Assembly (NCBI RefSeq): GCF_002382885.1
Contig: NZ_NWVL01000078.1
Coordinates: 1 to 34,378 of the forward strand
Length of the DNA stretch: 34,378 nt
Direction of reading: 5' to 3'
Source: Streptomyces sp. WZ.A104
GTDB taxonomy: Bacteria > Actinomycetota > Actinomycetes > Streptomycetales > Streptomycetaceae
The translations under genes were made by a program, and so were the position numbers. Numbering within the stretch: the stretch's first letter is position 1; each line of letters starts with the position of its first letter. The notes beneath the pieces are model-generated. The model worked only from the letters and a program-made list of their open reading frames with translations. It searched no databases and was not told where the DNA came from. This document shows, in pieces, positions 15,674 to 23,258 of this stretch.

Positions 15674-17157
15674 CCGACGTTCCCTCGCTCTTCGGGGGCG
15701 ATGGTCTGATGCAGTACGGCCCCTGGGCGCTGCTCGGTGTCGCCGCCCCGGTCGCCGCGATGGTGCTCAAGCCGTGGGAGCGCCAGGGCGACGGCGCGAC
15801 CTGGGGCGGCCGCCGGGTGGAGAAGCACCTGCGTGCCGAGCAGGAGCTCGCCACCCGTACGGACCGGCTGATCGCCGGACGGGGCACCGTGACGAAGAAG
15901 CTCGTCGCCGGTGAGCCCTGCCTGTCCGGTCTGGCCTTCGGTGTCCCGGGCTCCGGAAAGTCCATGGGCCTCCTGCTGCCGAACGCCCTGGAGTGGGCCG
16001 GCCCCTTGGTGATCACGACCGTCAAGGCGTCCGACCTGGACATGATCTACGCCCGCCGGGCGGCGCTCGGGCCGGTCTACGTCGTCGCCCCCAAGGGCAT
16101 ACCCGGCCGCGCGACGGCCCGGTGGTCCCCGGTGGAGTACTGCAAGACCGAAGAAGACGCCGACCAGATGGCCAAGTGGCTCGCCGAGGCCTCCTCGAAC
16201 AGCTCGGACCCCAAGGCCCAGACCTGGCTGGAGCAGGCGCAGCCCATCATCAAGGGCCTCCTCCTGGCGGCCCGCGTGTCCGGGGAGGGCATCACCGCCT
16301 TCCGCCGCTGGCTGTCGCTGGGGAAGGACGCCGCCGACACCGTCGAAGGCATCCTGCTCGACGCCGGCTTCACCGAGGCCGCGGAGGACTACGCCTCACC
16401 GTGGCGGCGACTGCACGCCGACGGCCAGGGATCGGTCCAGCTCACGCTCAACGTCATCGCCCGCGTCTACCAGGACAAGGCCGTACGGGAGACCAGCTCG
16501 GGCAGCGACTTCACCGCCGAAGAGGTCCTCGCCAAGGGCGGCACCATCGCGATCGTCGCCTCCGCGTCGGACAGCAAGCGCTTCGCGCCGCTCATCACCG
16601 CGCTGATCGCCTCGGTGATCCACGCCGCCGAGACCCAGTACGGCCGCACCGGCAAGCCGCTGTCTCCCGCTCTCGGCCTGCTGATCGACGAGGCCGGCAA
16701 CGTCCTGCGGTACCCGGACCTCGCGACGGTGCTCACGACCGGCCGCGGCCAGGGGATCGTAATGCTCACGATCTGGCACGACCTGTCCCAGCTGCGCACC
16801 TCGCTCGGCGACGACAAGGCGAACACCGTCTTCTCCGCCTCACCCCTGCGGATGCTGCTCCCCGGCGTCGCCGACCCCGAGACGCTGAAGTACTTCAACA
16901 CCATGCTCGGCCGCGCCGAGGTGAAACGGGCAACCGTGACGCGGGGCAGCGACGGCGGCCACTCCAGCACCACCTCCACGAGCGAACGCGACCTCGCCCC
17001 CATCCACGAACTCCAGCAGCTGGAGGACGGGACCGCCGTCGTGCAGTACGGCAACCAGAAGCCGGTGCGGGTCCGCCTGCGGATGACGTTCAAGGACGAG
17101 GACCTCCAGCGCCTGATCAACGAGCCCACCGCCCAGAAGGAGCTGGCACGTGCCTGA
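15670..17157 (+). CDS. VirD4/TraG-type type IV coupling protein
   Basis: A 495-residue protein. One short N-terminal hydrophobic segment (residues about 17-33) is followed by an ATPase with Walker A GVPGSGKS at 91-98 and Walker B LGLLIDEAGN at about 335-344. The region TGRGQGIVMLTIWHDLSQL follows, as in TraG/VirD4 proteins. It brings the relaxase-DNA complex to the channel. It is shorter than many VirD4 proteins (about 600-700). The ATG at 15670 overlaps the upstream stop (ATGA). The open frame upstream to 15247 is a shadow of the preceding gene. Confidence 0.9.
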   Translation: MTDVPSLFGGDGLMQYGPWALLGVAAPVAAMVLKPWERQGDGATWGGRRVEKHLRAEQELATRTDRLIAGRGTVTKKLVAGEPCLSGLAFGVPGSGKSMGLLLPNALEWAGPLVITTVKASDLDMIYARRAALGPVYVVAPKGIPGRATARWSPVEYCKTEEDADQMAKWLAEASSNSSDPKAQTWLEQAQPIIKGLLLAARVSGEGITAFRRWLSLGKDAADTVEGILLDAGFTEAAEDYASPWRRLHADGQGSVQLTLNVIARVYQDKAVRETSSGSDFTAEEVLAKGGTIAIVASASDSKRFAPLITALIASVIHAAETQYGRTGKPLSPALGLLIDEAGNVLRYPDLATVLTTGRGQGIVMLTIWHDLSQLRTSLGDDKANTVFSASPLRMLLPGVADPETLKYFNTMLGRAEVKRATVTRGSDGGHSSTTSTSERDLAPIHELQQLEDGTAVVQYGNQKPVRVRLRMTFKDEDLQRLINEPTAQKELARA

Positions 17158-17674
17158 CGAACTGTCCCTCGACGATCCCGCCGACCTCAACGTCGACGAG
17201 AGCACCGGCGAGATCCTCGACGATGCCGAGGACGAGGAGGTCGACCTGGCCGGGTGGGTCTGGGAGGCGATGGAGCCGCCCGTCCGGCGCGAGCGCCTGG
17301 CCGAGCTCCGGACCTGGGTCCACTGGCTGGTCCGTACGTACCCGTGGACACACGCCCACGTCACGCCGTGCTGGTACGAGCACAAGGACGTCCGGGAGCA
17401 CCTGACGGCGCTGTTCGTCTCCTGGGTCAGGACGTACACGCCGGGGAGCAAGCGGGACACGGCCGAGGTCGAGTGGATCGATGCCCTGTACCGGACGATG
17501 CCGCGCCTGTCGCTTCAGGAGTGTGGTCCGCAGAAGCACACCGAGCAGCGGGCGCGGGAGTTCAAGGACACCGACCGCGTCTTCGAGGTCCATTCCAAGG
17601 TCTCGGACGACATGACGGCCGCGGCCCAGCACCCCGGCCTGCACGAGATGATCCGACAGGGAGTAGAGCAGTGA
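17150..17674 (+). CDS. DUF4913-like protein
   Basis: A 174-residue acidic protein. An Asp/Glu-rich N-terminus leads to the motif LRTWVHWLVRTYPWTHAHVTPCWYEHKDVREHLTAL, which matches the pattern of DUF4913 (W-hydrophobic segment, PCW-x-H, then L-x-AL) found in actinobacterial plasmids and phages. Function is unknown. The GTG at 17150 follows AAGGAG and overlaps the coupling-protein gene by 8 bp, and its stop overlaps the next gene (GTGA). It may be an adaptor for the coupling protein (inference). Confidence 0.8.
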   Translation: MPDELSLDDPADLNVDESTGEILDDAEDEEVDLAGWVWEAMEPPVRRERLAELRTWVHWLVRTYPWTHAHVTPCWYEHKDVREHLTALFVSWVRTYTPGSKRDTAEVEWIDALYRTMPRLSLQECGPQKHTEQRAREFKDTDRVFEVHSKVSDDMTAAAQHPGLHEMIRQGVEQ

Positions 17675-18522
17675 CCGTACCCGTGCCACCGACGACAGCG
17701 ACCACGCCCGTAGGCCGTATCTGGCCCCGCTGGGCTGCCGGCGCCGACCTCGCGGGCGACACCGGTGACGTCCTGCGCCAACAGCTCCAGATGCGTCTGA
17801 CGATCCCGCCCTACGTGCAGTCCGTAGCCCTGCTTCTGGGCCGGGACGCCGTCGGGAACCAGTTCACCAAGGTCATGGGCTGGCCGTACGCCCGCCACGC
17901 CCTGGACCAGCCGATCGAGTGGTGGCGCACCGCGGATGCGGAGCCTGCGCAGCCGGGCTGGCCCCGGCGCGACGGCCTCGTGTCCATCCTCGATGTGGCC
18001 GACGCGTTCCCTCTGTTCGCCATCCTCCCCGACCGGTCACTTGCCGTCGCCTACGAGGGGGATGACGAAGCCTGGCACCAGGCGCGTCGTTCCGCTCTTT
18101 CCACCGCCATCGCGCAGCAGGAAGGTTCGACGGATGTCTGGACCATCCGGGTTCCGGAAGTGGTCGCGCCCTGGCTGACCGTTCACTGGGCCGTCCCGTA
18201 TCCGGCGCGCAACGCCCCGGTTTCGCGGGCGCTGGCCTCGGTGACGTTCGAGCAGCCCGCGGGCGGCGTGCTCCGCGGCCGGCGTACCGTCACGATCGAG
18301 CTCTCCGAGGTCCAGACCGACGTCGCCGCGCTGGTCCATGTTCTCGTCGGTGCCGCCCGCGACTCGGGCCGCGCCGCGGCCGCCGGAGCTACGGATCTGC
18401 GCAGGCTGCTGTGGCGCTTCGCCCAGGGCGACGGAGGTCTGGTGGAGGGCGACATCACCCTCGCCCACCGGCAGGCCTTCCAGTGGCTCGCCCCCATCAC
18501 GCCCGTTGCGCAGGCTTCCTAG
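17671..18522 (+). CDS. Conserved-looking transfer-region protein, unknown function
   Basis: A 283-residue cytoplasmic protein without signal peptide or membrane helix. It has many Trp and Pro residues (GRIWPRWAAGADLAG, QPIEWWRTAD, QFQWLAP near the end), but I recognise no catalytic motif. The GTG at 17671 makes a GTGA overlap with the preceding stop, so it belongs to the same operon. The open frame upstream to 17254 is a shadow. Confidence 0.8.
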   Translation: MTVPVPPTTATTPVGRIWPRWAAGADLAGDTGDVLRQQLQMRLTIPPYVQSVALLLGRDAVGNQFTKVMGWPYARHALDQPIEWWRTADAEPAQPGWPRRDGLVSILDVADAFPLFAILPDRSLAVAYEGDDEAWHQARRSALSTAIAQQEGSTDVWTIRVPEVVAPWLTVHWAVPYPARNAPVSRALASVTFEQPAGGVLRGRRTVTIELSEVQTDVAALVHVLVGAARDSGRAAAAGATDLRRLLWRFAQGDGGLVEGDITLAHRQAFQWLAPITPVAQAS

Positions 18523-18559
18523 GCTGGCTCGGCCGCTCATCACGACAAAGGAGACCTCG

Positions 18560-19000
18560 TTGAACAGCACTCCCATCCCCCGCGAGCGGGGAGAGCGCGC
18601 CCGGGCCGCCCAGCAGGACCGGCTTCAGCAGGCGGTGGCCGCTGGACGGCTCGCCCCGGACATCGCGGGCGCCATGACCGATCCCGCCCTCAGCCGGTGG
18701 CGCGCGTCCAACGGCTTCGCCGTCGTCACCGACATCGAAGCCCTGACCGGCCCTTCGACAGGCAAGATCCAGGTCCCCGGCGACCTCGTCCGGGAAGCGG
18801 TTCCCTCTGAGGTCGACACGGCCGACACGGCCGCCCTGTGGGAGCTGTATCGCGTGGTGCTGGCCGACGGGACCGCCGAACAGCAGGCGATCCTGCTCAA
18901 CCGCACGTTGCTGAAGTCCCTGTGGCGACCCGGGCTGGCCGAGGAACCGATCATGCGCGTGTGGGAGAGCCGGTTCCCCGAACTCGCCGGGCGGCGGTGA
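18560..19000 (+). CDS. Small helical protein, unknown function
   Basis: A 146-residue protein with a TTG start at 18560, chosen because AAAGGAGA lies 6-7 bases upstream. The upstream open frame to 18338 lies inside the previous gene. The N-terminus is charged and helical (RERGERARAAQQDRLQQAV), and the C-terminal half has WELYRVVLADGTAEQQAILLNRTLLKSLW. No family is recognised. It is separated by 37 bp from the preceding gene and 7 bp from the nucleotidyltransferase gene, for which it could be a partner. Confidence 0.75.
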   Translation: MNSTPIPRERGERARAAQQDRLQQAVAAGRLAPDIAGAMTDPALSRWRASNGFAVVTDIEALTGPSTGKIQVPGDLVREAVPSEVDTADTAALWELYRVVLADGTAEQQAILLNRTLLKSLWRPGLAEEPIMRVWESRFPELAGRR

Positions 19001-19007
19001 CTGACGC

Positions 19008-20237
19008 GTGCACGAAGACGAGAAGTGGCGGATAGCCCGGATCGCCCTGGATGCCGTGGGGGAGAGGTACGACTACGCGCTCGCTGGCAGCATGGCGCTG
19101 CGGGCCCACGGCCTGGCCGAGAGACCGGTCGATGACATCGACCTGTTCAACATGCCCGACACCGGCACGGACGCCGTGCAGGCACGGGCCGAGGTGATCG
19201 CCGCGCTCACGGCGGCCGGCTACCAGGTCGAGGTCGAGAAGGTCTGGGCCATGGACCAGGCCGCGAACCTGGGCGTACGCGACCCCGAGCGCCTGGACGT
19301 CGCCCCGGTGACCATCCAGATGGTCCCGATGGAGATGCGGTACTTCCCCGCCGACATCGACGGCATCCGGGTCATGTCGGTCCAGGACTGCGTGCAGATG
19401 AAGGCGGAAGCCGTGGCCTGGCGTACCGAGGCCAAGGACTACGTCGACCTGTCCGAGATGAACGCGATGCTGGGGGCCGAGGTCGTCGACGAGTACCTGG
19501 CGGCGAACCCTCACCCCGTCAACGAGGTCGTCTTCCGCTCCCAACTCGGCAAGGTCGCGGAGATCCCCGACGAGAAGTTCGCCGTGTACGCGGTGGACGC
19601 GTTCAAGGCCGCCGAGGTGCGCCAGAACATCCTCTCGTGGGCCGGGGAACTGGCACCGGCGAAGCCGAACCCCCTGGCGGTCGATGCCGCCGGCCCGGCG
19701 GCCGGGATCAGCGCGCTGCTGCCCGATCAGGCCGAGGAGGCTGCGGACCGGATCGCGGAGAACTCCCCGCAGTCACTCATGACCGACCACGAGCTGATGG
19801 TGACCGGGGCGAAGTCCCGGCAGCTCGCCGATGCGGCTGAGGCCGTCGCAGAGGAGTCGGAGCGCGAGGCGAAGTGGATGCGCGACAACTTCGAGGCGTC
19901 GGGCGGCGGCTCTCTCGCCTCATCGCTTCGGGACATGGGTGCGGACGACGAGATCGTCCAGCGCGCCGCCAACAGCGAGCGTGAAGACGTCGAGCGGAAG
20001 GAGGCCCGGGCTCAGGAACTCCGCGGGCAGGCGAACGAACTCCGCGGCCAAGCCGACCTCGCGAAGACGGAGGTCGCACGCCGGTCGGAACTGACCCCCG
20101 AGGAGCGCGCGGCTGAGACCGTCATCCGACGGGAGATTAACGGTCAGGTCGCCGCCCAGGCCGAGCCCACCCGGGCATCGGTGATGGCGCGCGCCACGGC
20201 AGCGACACCTCATCAGCAGCGGGCGGTCCGCGCCTGA
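19008..20237 (+). CDS. AbiEii-like nucleotidyltransferase fused to a coiled coil
   Basis: A 409-residue protein. Residues 1-190 form a nucleotidyltransferase domain: YALAGSMALRAHG (GS motif at 27-28), VDDIDLF (Asp43 and Asp45 as metal ligands) and KAEAVAWRTEAKDYVDL, matching the AbiEii/AbiGii toxin family. Residues about 240-410 are a long charged Ala/Glu/Arg-rich helix with an ELRGQANELRGQAD repeat. AbiEii toxins usually transfer nucleotides to tRNA and act with an AbiEi antitoxin; no AbiEi-like gene is seen next to it. The GTG start is at 19008. It may be an addiction, exclusion or defence protein, or a relaxosome-associated transferase; its place at the end of the T4SS cluster is unusual. 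Confidence 0.82.
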   Translation: MHEDEKWRIARIALDAVGERYDYALAGSMALRAHGLAERPVDDIDLFNMPDTGTDAVQARAEVIAALTAAGYQVEVEKVWAMDQAANLGVRDPERLDVAPVTIQMVPMEMRYFPADIDGIRVMSVQDCVQMKAEAVAWRTEAKDYVDLSEMNAMLGAEVVDEYLAANPHPVNEVVFRSQLGKVAEIPDEKFAVYAVDAFKAAEVRQNILSWAGELAPAKPNPLAVDAAGPAAGISALLPDQAEEAADRIAENSPQSLMTDHELMVTGAKSRQLADAAEAVAEESEREAKWMRDNFEASGGGSLASSLRDMGADDEIVQRAANSEREDVERKEARAQELRGQANELRGQADLAKTEVARRSELTPEERAAETVIRREINGQVAAQAEPTRASVMARATAATPHQQRAVRA

Positions 20238-20290
20238 CGCGCGAACTCCACCAGCCGCCGGCGACGTACGACGAACAGATCGAGAGCACC

Positions 20291-20491
20291 ATGAGCACCA
20301 TCCCCCCGTCTTGGCCCGAGATGCACAGCTTCATGCCCAACGGGAAGCCTGACCCACCGTGCCCGTGCCCGCGCCACCGTTGCGGCGGGATCTCCGAATG
20401 GTCCCCGGACTGCGAGGTCCACACCGGAGCCGGGAACCCTCTCCGGATGATCAAGCTGGCCTCCCAGTGCTGCCCCGACGACGGGGCCTGA
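20291..20491 (+). CDS. Small Cys-rich protein, unknown
   Basis: A 66-residue protein with six Cys (PPCPCPRHRCGG, PDCEVH, QCCPDD) and several His, a possible metal-binding peptide. The ATG at 20291 follows GAGAG. It lies 53 bp after the nucleotidyltransferase gene and ends just before the next promoter. No family is recognised. Confidence 0.6.
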   Translation: MSTIPPSWPEMHSFMPNGKPDPPCPCPRHRCGGISEWSPDCEVHTGAGNPLRMIKLASQCCPDDGA

Positions 20492-20517
20492 CCTCCGGCG
20501 TTGTCCGGGCTCGTGGT

Positions 20518-20523
20518 TATAGT
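20518..20523 (+). promoter_or_regulatory. -10 element upstream of the lipoprotein gene
   Basis: TATAGT matches 5 of 6 consensus bases and lies 27 bp before the ATG at 20551. A -35 element at the right distance is weak. The AGGGGG ribosome-binding site is at about 20540. Confidence 0.5.
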
Positions 20524-20550
20524 CGCCCCCTACACACCCAGGGGGTCTCC

Positions 20551-21237
20551 ATGAACAACCGCACCACCGGACTCGCCCTGGCCGCGCTCGTCGCCTTGGT
20601 CGCCGTCGGCTGCAGCAGCGCGAGCGGCACCAGCCACCCCGGTGCCGCCAACAGCGCCGCGGCCGGCGAGGACACGACCACGCCTCCGGTGAGCCAGTCC
20701 GAGCTGCACCGGCGCCTCCTCACCTCCGCAGATCTGGGCCAGGGGTACACGGAGGTACCGGACAGCGGGAAGCAGCGAAGCGACGTCGGCATCACGGGCT
20801 GCCCGGCCCTGGAGAAGCTCGGCGACAGCGCCCAGGACGGCGAGCTCGCGTTCGCCGTGAAGGCGAAGGCAGGGTTCGCATACACCGCTGGATCAACGGG
20901 GAACTCGACGCTGGGCGAGGAGCTTCACAGCGATACTCCGGCCAAGCTGTCCGAGGGCACCCGGGCCCTGTTCAAGGCGTACGAGTCCTGCCCGAGCTTC
21001 ACGATGACGTCAGGTACCACTCCCGTGAAGATCGAGATCGGCAGCGCGAGTGCGCCCTCGGACCTCGGTGACGAGCGGTACGCGCACATCATGACCGTCG
21101 CCAGCGGAACCTCCACAACGGTGCTCAAGCAGGTGGCCGTCCGCACGGGCAACGTCGTGGTGATGCTCACCGGGGCACCCGGTCTCGTCGACGCTCAGCT
21201 GCCGGCCGCAGTGGAGAAGGCCCGCTCCACGGGCTGA
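20551..21237 (+). CDS. Secreted lipoprotein, sensor-like domain
   Basis: A 228-residue protein. The signal peptide ends with the lipobox VAVGC at Cys21. The mature part has SELHRRLLTSADLGQGYTEVP, a pattern frequent in actinobacterial PknH-sensor-like or other secreted lipoproteins, and a pair of Cys (ITGCPALEKL and YESCPSF) that could form the usual disulfide. The ATG at 20551 is supported by a close AGGGGG. A clear hairpin terminator follows. The function is unknown; it might act in surface exclusion, as some plasmid lipoproteins do (inference). Confidence 0.8.
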   Translation: MNNRTTGLALAALVALVAVGCSSASGTSHPGAANSAAAGEDTTTPPVSQSELHRRLLTSADLGQGYTEVPDSGKQRSDVGITGCPALEKLGDSAQDGELAFAVKAKAGFAYTAGSTGNSTLGEELHSDTPAKLSEGTRALFKAYESCPSFTMTSGTTPVKIEIGSASAPSDLGDERYAHIMTVASGTSTTVLKQVAVRTGNVVVMLTGAPGLVDAQLPAAVEKARSTG

Positions 21238-21248
21238 AGCAGCACGCT

Positions 21249-21283
21249 GACGATGGGCGGCTCCTCCGGGGCCGCCCATCGTC
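21249..21283 (+). terminator. Hairpin terminator after the lipoprotein gene
   Basis: GACGATGGGCGGC at 21249-21261 is exactly complementary to 21271-21283 with a 9-nt loop, 11 bp past the stop. Confidence 0.85.
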
Positions 21284-21340
21284 GTTCCAGATCGAGGAAA
21301 CCTCGTCGTTCAAGGTCCCCGGCGCGGCGATACTGACCCG

Positions 21341-23200
21341 ATGGCGATAGACCTCGACGGCGCACGGGCCGCCCTGCGGGCGGGCGACCCCGCTGCTCTC
21401 CTCGGCTTGCGCGAGTCCCAGTGGCTCGACGCGAAGGCCCAGCTGTACGACCTCCGGAGTCCCCAGGGAGCGGAGTCCTTGGCGAAGCACGTGGCGGCCT
21501 TCGCGAACACCGAGCACGGCGGACTCATCGTCTTCGGCATCCGAACCCTTGAGCAGCACGGCCGCGAGGTCCTGGAGGAACTCGTGCCTCTCGGGCCGGT
21601 CACCCTCGACGTCAAGCAGCTCCGCGACCTCATGAAGGAGCGGATCACACCTGCCCCGCGGGACGTCGCCATCGAGCGCATCGACTGCGACGGCGAGCTG
21701 CTGTGCGTCTACATCGACATCCCACCGCAGCCTGCCGGGAACCTTCCCTACCTCGTTGAGGCGCCTGTCGGAAAGCCGGGTCGCCTGAGCAACACGAAGG
21801 TGGCGGTGCCGATCCGCGAAGCGGATGGCACGACCTGGCTGCCCCGGTCGGAGATTCACCGGCTCCTCTCCGCGGGGCTGGCAGCCCAGAAACGCCCTGG
21901 TGCTGCGGCCCTCGCAGAACTCGTCGAAGAGGCAGTCGGCAGAGCGGATGCCCGGCGATCTGAGCGACCTCGGTACCGGGTTGGACAGGGACTACCGTCG
22001 CGGGAAGAGGAGTTCCGCCAGGCGTACGCCGCTCTCACCCACGATGCCCCCGTGGGGGAGCCAAGTTCCGAGGTCCACTGGGACGACGGCGGGGTCGGCG
22101 TTCTACAGCGCTTCGCGCCCCGGCCGCCGGCGCACACCGGATGGGTCCTGTGCGCACTCCCGCATCAGCGGCCGGTCGCCGTAGCCGAGCCGGTGTGGCA
22201 GGCACTCGTCGAAGCTGGAAGTGGTGCTCCTGGCTGCCCGCTCGCAGCGATCGGCTACCCGTACACGCCCCCGAGATCCATGGCGCACGAGGTGATCGGC
22301 GAGGACGCGGAACGCGTGGATCTTGACGGCGGTCGTTGGGGCCGTGGACAGCTCGTACGGACGGCCGACGGCTCCGGATGGCGGTGGGAGCCGCGCCAGC
22401 CGCCGAGCTTCGAGGTAACGCGGGGATCCCGGAACTGGACGAGCGGGTCGGAGCCATCGCTGCGTGTCCGGGCGACGGTCACCTTGCCGTGGGCGGATCT
22501 GTCGGGCGCCGTCATCAGCCCTGCACGCCGCCGGGAGCTCGCCGACATGCTTCCGTTCTCGCCGCTCGCCGGCGTGGCGTCGATCCTCACGGAGCGTCGG
22601 GGGTTGTCCTGGCGGGCCTCCTCCTGGGAACCGGGCCCGCACCGGAATGCCTCGGACGCCGTCAGTTACTCAAGCAGTTTCGCCGGTGCCGCAGGTAGGC
22701 ATGCACTCGCGGCCAACGTGATGGCGGTGCTTACCACCCAGCTCGATCCAGCCGCCGTGGCCTGCGCCGAGCTCTGCGTCGATCTGCCGTCATGGCGGGA
22801 GGCGGTGTCCTCCGGCGGCGGGACGGGCCGGGAAGAACGTCTGTCCTGGGAGGAGGTGGAGGCCGTGTTCCAGGCTGCCTGGGAGACCGCCTCCGATCAC
22901 GCCGCACGGGTGCTTGTCGACGACCCAGCGGCGATGAGGTGGGCTGATGTCCCGGCAGTCGAGCTGGGGATTTCCGCCGGCCAGGGCCACGATGGAGCAC
23001 CGCAGATGCCGTTGGACGACGTCGTGGACCTGGCACCGCTGGGGGCGACCGATCGGCGCCCGTTGACGCGCATGTCCGTCACCCTGCGAACGGGGGTCCT
23101 CCTGTCGCCCGCTGCCCGGAAGCGTCTGCTGCGGGAGGCTCTGGACCGGATGCTTCACGGCTTCGGCTTCGTCGACGCCCCGGAGGCGGCGCACAGGTAG
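21341..23200 (+). CDS. Schlafen/AlbA_2-domain protein
   Basis: A 619-residue protein. The N-terminal 150 residues have the AlbA_2/Schlafen pattern: LRESQWLDAKAQLYDL, then SLAKHVAAFANTEHGGLIVFGI, and CVYIDIPP. Such domains occur in nucleic-acid-binding or nuclease-related proteins and in several anti-phage proteins. The remaining 450 residues have no motif I recognise. There is no ribosome-binding site before the ATG at 21341, but GATACT at 21329-21334 puts the predicted transcript start at the ATG, so it may be leaderless (the -35 is weak). It stands alone between a terminator and the convergent relaxase gene, as an accessory cargo gene would. Confidence 0.83.
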   Translation: MAIDLDGARAALRAGDPAALLGLRESQWLDAKAQLYDLRSPQGAESLAKHVAAFANTEHGGLIVFGIRTLEQHGREVLEELVPLGPVTLDVKQLRDLMKERITPAPRDVAIERIDCDGELLCVYIDIPPQPAGNLPYLVEAPVGKPGRLSNTKVAVPIREADGTTWLPRSEIHRLLSAGLAAQKRPGAAALAELVEEAVGRADARRSERPRYRVGQGLPSREEEFRQAYAALTHDAPVGEPSSEVHWDDGGVGVLQRFAPRPPAHTGWVLCALPHQRPVAVAEPVWQALVEAGSGAPGCPLAAIGYPYTPPRSMAHEVIGEDAERVDLDGGRWGRGQLVRTADGSGWRWEPRQPPSFEVTRGSRNWTSGSEPSLRVRATVTLPWADLSGAVISPARRRELADMLPFSPLAGVASILTERRGLSWRASSWEPGPHRNASDAVSYSSSFAGAAGRHALAANVMAVLTTQLDPAAVACAELCVDLPSWREAVSSGGGTGREERLSWEEVEAVFQAAWETASDHAARVLVDDPAAMRWADVPAVELGISAGQGHDGAPQMPLDDVVDLAPLGATDRRPLTRMSVTLRTGVLLSPAARKRLLREALDRMLHGFGFVDAPEAAHR

Positions 23201-23218
23201 CCGCTGCACGGAGGGTCC

Positions 23219-23257
23219 GAGGTCGGCCTCCGGCGCGCACCGCCGGTGGCCGGCCTC
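23219..23257. terminator. Hairpin between convergent AlbA_2 and relaxase genes
   Basis: The arms 23219-23234 and 23242-23257 pair over 16 positions with one wobble and one mismatch around a 7-nt loop. It fills the 58-bp gap between the two stop codons and probably terminates both transcripts. Confidence 0.75.
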
Positions 23258-23258
23258 G

